A stretch of DNA of 64,000 bases, from the NCBI RefSeq assembly GCF_000003195.3, contig NC_012879.2, positions 20,608,647 through 20,672,646 of the forward strand. Direction: 5' to 3'. The DNA is from Sorghum bicolor (lineage: Eukaryota > Streptophyta > Magnoliopsida > Poales > Poaceae). Below the pieces are notes generated by a model. That model did no database searches, was not told the origin of the DNA, and worked only from the letters and a program-made list of their open reading frames with translations. This document shows, piece after piece, positions 56,135-64,000 of this stretch (position 1 is its first letter; every line of letters begins with the position of its first letter). Both the position numbers and the translations under genes were made by a program.

Positions 56135-58065
56135 TTAGTACAAAGAAAATGGTCGGCCCAACTCAAGAACCGTCAGTAAAAACACATTTAAGAAAATTGA
56201 CAGTGCAAATGGTGCATTTCAACTAGCGGTTCCCTTAAGTGAACTGCGTGTGTGAACGGATTTCCACTAGCAGTTCATTTAAGCCAACCGCCAGTGTAAA
56301 TGCACAATTTACACTAGCGGTTTCCTTAAGTAAACCGCCAATGTAAATCTATTTATATTGGTAGTTCCTTAAGCCAGCCGGGTGAAGTTTCTGGTATAAA
56401 TACTCCTTTCTCTCTGAGCAAAACTGTTTCTCGCAGCCACCTTTTATTAGAGGTCATTTTGGAGATCCAGATTTCACAAAATACAAGGGGAGAGGTTTTG
56501 ACTTTTAATTTTTTGGAAGGATGTTGCTAAGAAAGGTTAGTTTATATCTCTCTTGCCTCTTTTTGTTCATTCTTGCTCAATTTGAGCCAAGCATTTTGGA
56601 TCTAAGGTTTCACCATGTGTTAGAGAGAAGAGTAACTAGGTTATTATCTTTATTTTCTCAAATGAGGTTGCTTAAGATGGTTAGATGATGTCTCTCGTGT
56701 CTTCTATTTCATTTTTGCTTGTCAATTTAGTTTATTCAAGATATATTTAGTTATTTCCATGAATGATATATTCTTGTGTATTTATGTAGAGAGAGAAATA
56801 CAGGTTATTTTGTTAGTTTTTGAAATTATGTAGTTTTTATCTTTATTTCTCAATTTGATTTAATTATCCACGATGTATTTATGTTTCATGAATGGTGTGT
56901 TTGTATAGAGAGAGCAAGATACATTTAAAAATTAAGATTTTTTGTTTATTAATTGCAAAATATGAAAGAGGTTTTTTTGTTTATCACTATGTTGTTGACT
57001 GAGGTTACTTAGTAGGATTAATTTCATTCTTTTACCTTTTAGCGAACCTAGCTTTGAGGTCTACAAATTAGAAAATATATAAGTGGGATATTTTTATCTT
57101 CATTTCTTCGAAGAAGGTTGGTGATCAAAAGATTAGATAATAAATACATACTTGTTTTGCATTGATTATAATTAATTCATTATATTTTTTAAGGAATGAT
57201 GAAGAGCTCATTCTAGATGCATAATTTATCAAGGCTAGATCCATCATACATACCCGAGCTCCATTGGTTTATTGATGCCGCTAAGAATCATGCTTGGAGA
57301 ACAAAGATGAAGCACATATATTATCAATGTATGGGCTACAAAAATGTTGTTGTATTTGATTACACTGAACCAATCATTTTTCATTTGGTCTGCCAATGAT
57401 TGAGGAAGGATTACCTAATTTGGATAAAGTATGGAGAGGGTAGCTCTGTGCCTTATACAACTGGTAACCTTGCGAACATCGATGCTAATGGTCTAGATAT
57501 GCTTGTTAATGGATTTCAGTTCATACACAAGACATAGACAACCTCTTTCCCAGAGTGAGCATGTTGTGCCAAATGTTACAATTATGGAAGATGCAAAATT
57601 CTTAGAGACAATGTTGCGGCTGTCATACAGATCCATCAATGTTATTAATAAATGGTACCAAGGCCCTAATGAGGGCAGCAGAAGACTTTTGTACGATGAG
57701 TCTATGGGTTGTACTAAAGAGTTCACAATGTTGCGTTCTATGCTAAAGTTGTTGGTGTTAAAAGCTAGATATAGTATATCTGACGCTGACTTCCATGTGT
57801 TCTTGTGTATTATTGTAGACATGCTTCGAGAGAACCAATTTCCACTAACATGTACTATGCAAAGAAGCTAATCTATCTTGTCACTATGGGTGTCAAGAAG
57901 ATCCATGCGCGTAGAAATCATTGTATCCTATTTTGAGGTGATGATTATAAGGACATGGAGAGCTGTCCAAAGTGTAGTGCAAGCAGGTACAATACGAATA
58001 AAGACTATCGAGAGAAAGAGTGTGTTGCCTCCATGTCTAAAGGAAAGAAGCGAAAGAATACCCAA
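56135..58065 (+). mobile_element. Second CACTA element, 5' part, interrupted by element C
   Basis: The start is degenerate (GTTAGTACAAAGAAAATGG for CACTACAAGAAAA). Subterminal repeats of a second type, ACTAGCGGTT..TTAAG..AACCGCCAGTGTAAAT, fill 56200-56395. A 5' exon/intron-like region and TNP2 sequence follow. The LTR of element C (58066) interrupts it; the rest is outside the window. Confidence 0.7.
57188..58065 (+). pseudogene. TNP2-type CACTA transposase, N-terminal part, decayed
   Basis: Blocks of a TNP2 N-terminus: LSRLDPSYIPELHWFIDAAK (57220), IYYQCMGYKNVV (zinc region, first Cys lost), LANIDANGLDMLVNGFQF, then YDESMGCTKEFTMLRSMLKL, AKKLIYLVTMGVKKIHA near 57870, and DMESCPKCSASRYNTNKDYR. 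Frames shift at least twice (57399 stop, 57530, 57870). Different lineage from the copy at 53585-55011. Confidence 0.65.
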
Positions 58066-59287
58066 TGTTGATGGTTCTTAAGTATCAATTTTAATTATCA
58101 AATAAACAAGAGAAAGGACGCAAACAACACCTAGAATTAGGGTTTGATCTGATAGAATTCCACGAGTTTTGTTGTTTATCTGTTTCTGTAGGGGGTTATA
58201 GGGAAATAAGGAAGAAAGGCCCACATGTCGGGATTACATAGAGATATCAACGCACCGCGCAATTTTCTACCATCTAGAAGACTCCAGAAGCCACAGGAAC
58301 GAAGCGGAGGCCGAACGGGGCCTGGCCCAGGGTGCCCGCCCTGAGGACCAGGGCGCCCGCCCCCTCCTAGACTCCAATCAGAACTCTTTTCACGGATCAA
58401 GCTCCACCGACCTAAAGGATCAAGGATAACCATTCAATCAATGTCGGTTTGATCCGACGGCTCACGTTCACTTGAGGGGACTATAAAACCAGACTCTCTG
58501 GCCCCAAGAGGAGACAAGTTCATCATAGACTTGAGAGGCGCCCTTGAAGGAATACCTCTTCTCTAAATAAAATTTCTTTTAGGCTTAGCATCCAGTATGA
58601 GTAGAATTAGATGTTCTAGTTTCTACTAGATTGAGAGAGATAGAGTGGAGGTGTAGATCGGAGGAAGCCCGACCTGTCGGTGTCTACTCTGAGGTTGTAC
58701 CTGCGGGACCAAGTCTTCTAACCCGAGGCTTGCTCCTAGGATTCTTCAGTGCTTCGACTTCTAAATTCTAGTAAGTTCTTGCTTTATTGTTCTTTGGTTT
58801 ATGAGTTTACTTTAATCTCTTCGCGTGGAGTTTAGAGTAATCATCTCTAGCGTAGACGTGGTGTTTGGGCTAGGATACTCATAGATATTCCCTGACTAGC
58901 TGGACCGTGGCAGTAGCGAGGAACGTGACATTTCCGAGTTACCTTTGAAAACCATATCTCGTTAGCAGGAAGGATAGGGTTTATAGGTGCGGGTCGAACA
59001 TCCTCTGTGGTGTCTAGATTCTGTAAGCTTCCCCATTAGAACAGTAGATCATCCTTACCAAGGTTAGAAAGAGATTTCGGTTGCAGTCTTCTCTATTTAT
59101 CACTCACATCGAGAAACATTCTTTGTAGCCTAAAGGTTATTAGTAATAGACCGGGTTAGTCAGATGCACGCTTTCTCCTAGTGGTAAAAAAATAAATACG
59201 ATACTCTGGATAACCTCCCGGGTGAAGTGCTCACCGATATCCGTGCGCTTGCGGATCAATTCCTTACTGCGTTCCCAAATATCAACA
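58066..59287 (+). repeat. Element C 5' LTR (1,222 bp)
   Basis: TGTTGA..TCAACA. TATAAAA at 58482-58488. Two GGGCGCCCGCCC-type inverted repeats at 58327-58362 upstream of it. Confidence 0.9.
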
Positions 59288-59295
59288 AGCATTTC

Positions 59296-59312
59296 TGGCG
59301 CCGTTGCCGGGG
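59296..59312 (+). other. Primer binding site, tRNA-Asp (element C)
   Basis: TGGCGCCGTTGCCGGGG, a perfect match to the plant tRNA-Asp(GTC) 3' end complement, 8 bp after the LTR. Confidence 0.85.
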
Positions 59313-59421
59313 AGAAAGACGGTTTGCTGAGATAACCTTGAGTCTTACTATTAGCTTGTATCTATACTTTTATCTTTTCTTATCTTTTATAATCTTTACT
59401 TATTTTCTTTATTCTTACCTT

Positions 59422-60253
59422 ATGGAAAACCAAGATTCTAAATCAATCTACGAATCTACAATCCCTTCAGTAACTAACCTTTTACCATGGGAGTCATCAC
59501 AGCCTATCCAAACATCCCAGTATAGGTTAAGTTCTAGGTTGATTACCATGATTCAAAACCTATCTTTTTCGGGAAAGGAAGACGAAAACCCTTACCATTA
59601 GAGATTTTGAGCAAACATGTGATCGTCTTCGCATTGAAGGCATTTCTGATAAGACTTTACGTTGGAAGCTTTTTCCTTTTTCTTTAAGGGGAGAAGCTAG
59701 ACAATGGTACAGTCAGAAGGTAAGTCAACAACAAGGTGAATGGGGAGTTTTACGAGCCAACTTTTGTCTAGATTTTTATTCCCTTGACCGTATCGGCGAC
59801 CTTAGACTCGAAGTCCTATCTTTTAAACAAAAAGATAATGAAGCTTTGGAAGAATCCTAGAAACGTTTTTTTGATCTTTTAGAATCTGGTCCAAACCTTA
59901 ATCTTGAAGACCCTGTTCTTTTATTTCACTTTTTTCGAGGTCTTCAAAAAGATTATAAACAAATGCTACATACAATGTCTAGAGGTTCTTTCTTTCGCAT
60001 TACTGATGATGCTAGAGTGATCCTAGATAGAATCCTAGAAGCTGAGATGGATAATACCCTTCATGATAAAACCCACGAAGCCGAAGTAGACACTCTGCCA
60101 AATTCTCCATCTACTTTAGCTATCCCAAGTTCTGAGCCACAAAAGGAAGAAATTCCACCACCGAACTTCATGCTGGATATAGAATCTGATCTTTTTGCCG
60201 ATTTTGGAAACATTTCAAACTACCATTCCATAGACAAACCCCAAAATGGCTAG
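59422..60253 (+). pseudogene. Element C Gag, frameshifted
   Basis: Start ATG 59422 (MENQDSKSIYESTIPS). Frameshift near 59597 after GKEDENPYH; the second frame carries IRDFEQTCDRL, LRWKLFPFSLRGEARQWY, LFHFFRGLQKDYKQML and ARVILDRILEAEMD, with one TAG at about 59858. Gag core as in F. Confidence 0.75.
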
Positions 60254-60900
60254 TTTAGCATTTGTTTACCAAGCGAACATCAATTAAGAGAGCTTATCTC
60301 AGTCATGAGTAGCGAGTGGTTGGAGGAATCAGAGCTTTCCTCTGATGTGATCTGTTTGGACACACCCTCTATAACTATACGCTGTGCTTATGATTTTGAT
60401 CGATTTGATGCTCTCTATAATCCTGTTGTGGGGATCAACATCATGTCTGAATCTTATGCACTTAAACTATTTACAAATCTTGTCTTAACCCCCACAACAA
60501 AGGTCATAAAGGAATCTTCGGGACGATTAGTCCCCAGTCTTGGAATTATAAATGTCCTACCTCTTATGGTAGAAGGCTCCATGGTTTATTTAAACTTCTA
60601 TATCTTTGATACATGGGACTTCGACCTGTTGATAGGACAACCTTTTAGAAGACTCCTTTATGAAGGTCATACTGGAAAGCTACACATTTCTTTTAGAAAA
60701 ACCTTTAAATTTCCAATAACAATTTCACACTCCTTGAATAATAAGGCCGAGTCATATCTTTTGCCTGATCCTATGGAGGAGGTAAAGGCTGCATCTCTAG
60801 AGCTTTTAGATGAATCAGACTTAGAAGACGAAACTCCTTTCTTCACAGAAGAAGAAGCTGAACCTTCTGAACCTGAACCCTTAGATGAGTTTGCAGAAAC
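60254..60900 (+). pseudogene. Element C aspartic protease
   Basis: Continues the gag frame after a TAG (60251). DALYNPVVGINIMSESYALK at the active-site strand, VYLNFYIFDTWDFDLLIGQP as second half, then the acidic linker (EEEAEPSEPEPLDEF). As in F, the catalytic Asp of D-T/S-G is Asn. Confidence 0.7.
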
Positions 60901-61600
60901 ACCTAGACCTCCTATAGAGCTTAAAACTTTACCACCCGGTCTTATCTATGCTTTCCTAAACAATAATCCAGAGTTTCCTGTGATCATCAGCGATAAACTC
61001 ACTCAGGAGCAAACTCTGCGATTGATGACCATTCTTGAGAAACATCACTCAGTTTTCGGCTACTCACTCCAAGATCTTACATGAATCAGTCCTATGATTT
61101 GTACCCATCGTATTCCAACAGATCCTTCTGTTTCACCTTCTCGAGAGCCCCAACGTAGACTTAACAACATGATGAGAGAGGTAGTTAAAAAGGAAGTTAT
61201 GTAAAACCACTTTTACATGCCCATATGGAACTTATGCTTACCGTAGAATGTCTTTTGGGTTATGTAATGCACTAGCTTCTTTTCAAAGATGCATGATGTC
61301 TATATTTTCTTATATGATTGAAGAGATTATTGAAGTTTTCATGGATGATTTCTCTGTTTGTGGAAAAACTTTTGATAGTTGTCTTGAAAACTTAGACAAG
61401 GTTTTGCAAAGATGTGAAGAAAAGCACTTAGTCCTTAATTGGGAAAAATGTCATTTGATGGTTAGGGAAGGAATAGTGCTAGGACACCTAGTGTCTGAAA
61501 GAGGTATTGAGGTAGACAAAGCTAAAATTGAAGTAATTGAACAACTACCTCCACCTGTGAATATAAAAGGAATTCGAAGCTTTCTTGGCCATGCTGGTTT
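60901..61600 (+). pseudogene. Element C reverse transcriptase with internal deletion
   Basis: The N-terminal part runs to REVVKKEV (61199), with a TGA at 61081. The next bases (TAAAACCACTTTTACATGCCC) correspond to KTTFTCP, so about 105 codons are missing, including CIDYRKLNKATKKD and the first catalytic Asp (FLDGYSGYHQI). The remainder is intact: MSFGLCNALASFQRCM, VFMDDFSVCG, LVLNWEKCHLMV, IEVDKAKIEVIEQ. Confidence 0.8.
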
Positions 61601-62195
61601 TTTATCGTAGATTCATAAAAGATTTCTCATTTATTGCTAGACCACTTACTCTTTTGCTAGCCAAGGATGCTCCTTTCGAATTTGATGATGCATGTCTAAC
61701 ATCTTTCAACTTATTAAAGAAAGCACTCATCTCTGCACCAATCATTCAACCCCCTGATTGGTCGTTGCCTTTTGAAATTATGTGTGATGCTAGTGATTAT
61801 GCTGTGGGGGCAGTTTTGGGACAAACTAAAAATAAGAAGCATCATGCAATTGCTTATGCCAGTAAAACTTTGACAGGAGCTCAACTTAATTATGCAACCA
61901 CTGAAAAAGAGCTTCTGGCTGTTGTCTTTGCCATTGATAAATTTAGATCTTATTTAGTTGGAGCTAAAATAATTGTTTACACTGATCATGCTGCACTAAA
62001 ATATTTACTCACTAAAAAAGATGCTAAACCTCGCCTGATTAGATGGATCTTATTACTCCAAGAATTTGACTTAGAAATAAAAGATAAAAAGGGAGTAGAA
62101 AATTCTGTTGCTGATCATTTGTCTAGAATGTATTTTAAGAATCCACAGGAAACCCCCATCAATGATTCACTCCGGGACAACATACTCTACGGGAT
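61585..62195 (+). pseudogene. Element C RNase H
   Basis: Frame 61585-62415, shifted relative to RT at [72 protein letters not shown]. All catalytic acidic residues are present. Confidence 0.8.
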
Positions 62196-63498
62196 TAACA
62201 GGTCTGACCCCTGGTATGCAGATATTGTTAATTTTATGGTTTCAGGGTATGTACCACCAGGAGCGAACAAGAAGAATCTTATTCAAGAAAGTCGTTCACA
62301 TATATGGGATGAGCCATACCTCTTCCGAGTATGCTCTGATGGCTTACTCAGGAGATGTGTAACCACTGAGGAAGGATGGAAGATCATCGACAGGTGTCAT
62401 TCATCACCATATTGAGGTCATTATGGAGCATTCCGTACACATTCAAAGATCTGGCAGTGTGGATTCTACTGGCCTACAATGTATGAAGACACGAAGCAAT
62501 ATATCAGAAGATGTGGGCCATGTCAAAGGCACGAAAAAATAAACACAAGGGATGCCATGCCACTCACCAACAACCTTCAGATTGAACTCTTTGATGTCTG
62601 GGGAATAGACTATATGGGTTCATTTCCCCCATCAAAGAAGTGTGAGTAGATCTTGGTGGCAGTTGACTACGTCTCCAAGTGGGTAGAAGCACTACCTTGC
62701 AAACACGCCGACAACATCAGTTCAAAGAGGATGTTTGAAGAAGTTATATTTCCAAGATTTAGAGTTCCCAGAGTAGTGATAAGTGATGGAGGAGCACACT
62801 TCATCGACGAACGCTTCAAGCAGTATCTATCAAAACATGGAATCCGTCACAACGTCGCTACCCCCTACCATCCTCAGACAAGTGGCCAAGCAGAGACTTC
62901 CAACAAGCAAGTCAAGAACATTCTTCAGAAGACAGTGAATGAAATGGGAATGGCATGGAAAGACAAGTTACCCGATGCACGCTGGGCATACCGGACAGCA
63001 TACAAGACCCCAATTGGAATGTCCCCATACCAATTGGTGTACGGGAAGACTTGCCACCGACCTGTTGAACTAGAATTCAAAGCACACTGGGCCATAATGA
63101 GATGGAATATGGACCTAGATGTCGTTGGAGATCATAGAAGAATGCAACTATCATAATTGGAAGAATGGCGAGAGAAAGCATATCACAATTCAAAGATCTA
63201 TAAAGAAAGAGTCAAAAGGTGGCATGACAAGAGGATCAAGAAGAAGGAGTTCACACCCGGAGATAAGGTATTACTTTTTAATTCTAGGGTGAAGCTTTTC
63301 GGGCATGGAAAACTCCGAAGTAAATGGGAAGGACCATTCAAGGTGATCAATTTATCATCCCACGGAGCTATCACACTTCAAAATGATAAAGGTACGTTAT
63401 TCAAGGTAAATGGTCGACATCTTAAATTATTTTTAGAGCCTAATAAAGAATTAGAAGAAATAGACGTAATCCATTTTTACTTTCCCATGGAGAATTAG
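62196..63498 (+). pseudogene. Element C integrase
   Basis: Frames to 62415, then 62416-62652 with stops (TGA 62413, TAG 62647), 62653-63156 and 63157-63498. Zinc region RRCGPCQRHEK; catalytic D in [16 protein letters not shown] in VVISDGGAHF, E in SGQAETSNKQ, all retained. C-terminal KWEGPFKVINLSSHGAI, no chromodomain. Broken only by point nonsense codons. Confidence 0.8.
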
Positions 63499-63879
63499 AG
63501 CCCGACCTTTTTAATCTGACATTTTTGGGTCACACATATTTTTTCCTAATAAGTTTTGCATCTAGAAACACGCTCGAGGAAGCGGGCCCACAGAGGGGCC
63601 AGACACAGGGTGAGCGCCCTGATGAAGAGGGCGGGCGCCCAGCCCCTGTCCCCTCTTGGTCCCGGTTTCCTCCGTTATGGAAAAAACACTTATGGTAATC
63701 CGAATAATCCCTCAGATGGAAAGTTTAGCACGCCCATCGACGGGAGCAACCCGAACAACCCCTAGGGGCACTTTTTGACCCCTATATAAACAAACCCCTG
63801 ACGTCAGTTTTCAAACACCAATCCACCCAAGCCTTCTCTTCTTCTTCAATTAGAGCTTGTTTAGACCCTTGCTGCTCCA
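63499..63879 (+). promoter_or_regulatory. Internal promoter-like region of element C
   Basis: A non-coding spacer with GGGCGGGCGCCC at 63630-63641 (same motif as LTR U3), then CACTTTTTGACCCC, TATATAAA (63783-63790), TGACGTCA (63799-63806) and a pyrimidine-rich leader to the ATG at 63880. The TATA-to-ATG distance is about 95 bp, suitable for a short 5' UTR. The block is conserved in F (44025-44048). Confidence 0.55.
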
Positions 63880-64000
63880 ATGCCCGAAAAGTTCCATGAC
63901 GATTGGGAAGTCGTCCCCTTCAACCTCAACATGAAGCCTATGGAAGACCCCAACGCCCGTGCTCTCGTCCCGGCCAACATAGAGCGACAGCTAGAAGCCA
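63880..64000 (+). CDS. Element C downstream ORF, start only
   Basis: ATG 63880, open to the window end (40 codons): MPEKFHDDWEVVPFNLNMKP, then PANIERQLEA. Homologous to the F ORF beginning at 43960. It sits downstream of integrase. Function unknown. Confidence 0.6.
   Translation, partial: MPEKFHDDWEVVPFNLNMKPMEDPNARALVPANIERQLEA

Larger units (their letters stand above)
58066..64000 (+). mobile_element. Element C: Athila-type Ty3/gypsy, 3' end outside window
   Basis: 5' LTR 58066-59287, primer site 59296-59312, gag, protease, RT (with a deletion), RNase H, integrase (to 63498), spacer with promoter-like block and the start of a downstream ORF (63880). Inserted into a CACTA transposase. Closest relative in the window is F. 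Confidence 0.9.

Overview
This is repeat-dense plant nuclear DNA, most likely from a grass (Poaceae, probably panicoid). The evidence is a four-exon MFT-type (MOTHER OF FT AND TFL1) PEBP gene with GC-rich exons, CACTA elements with the grass-type TTTAGTCCCGGTT subterminal repeats, Athila-type Ty3/gypsy elements primed by tRNA-Asp, and a Sirevirus-like Ty1/copia element whose LTRs are full of GCGGACTGTCCGC palindromes. No rRNA, tRNA, organellar or bacterial genes were seen. The species assignment is inference.

Layout. 1-5704 is the 3' half of a plus-strand Athila-type element, with its 3' LTR at 4344-5704, inserted into element A (minus strand, 5705-9504: RT, gag, PBS, 5' LTR). 9505-10320 is an LTR remnant carrying a 195-bp hAT-like MITE with an 8-bp target duplication. 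10321-12196 shows no gene. 12197-16524 is a complete non-autonomous CACTA transposon (TSD ATC) that has captured a GT43 xylan-glycosyltransferase exon. 16935-20170 is a degenerate ~0.6-kb repeat in about five copies, arranged as ~1.25-kb dimers, one of them carrying a truncated LINE. The array runs into the MFT promoter. The MFT gene (20397-22151) is the only gene here that looks intact, and it encodes 181 residues. 22686-23697 holds a CACTA end and two MITEs.

From 23698 to about 51588 the sequence reads as one Athila-type element (B) swollen by nested insertions: 5' LTR, gag and protease at 23698-26620, and 3' internal region plus partial 3' LTR at 50111-51588. Inside it are element E (26620-41277; tRNA-iMet primed; one ~975-codon ORF with only point nonsense changes), element D (28430-38295; Sirevirus-like, TSD GTAAG, inserted in E), and element F (41278-50110; Athila type, minus strand). 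51589-53584 holds fragments of two further LTR elements. 53585-58065 holds two decayed autonomous-type CACTA copies with TNP2 transposase. 58066-64000 is element C, a plus-strand Athila-type copy running off the window.

Most notable signals: (i) D has gag but no pol, and carries a second gene with a well-supported 541-bp intron, preceded by the same palindromes that crowd its LTR; (ii) in C and F the ORF downstream of integrase is preceded by a conserved TATATAAA + TGACGTCA block and by the same GGGCG inverted repeat found in the LTR U3, suggesting a separate internal promoter; (iii) the MFT copy has Leu at the position that separates FT from TFL1 activity and a repeat-derived upstream region with an RY motif next to the gene; (iv) the GT43-carrying CACTA element.
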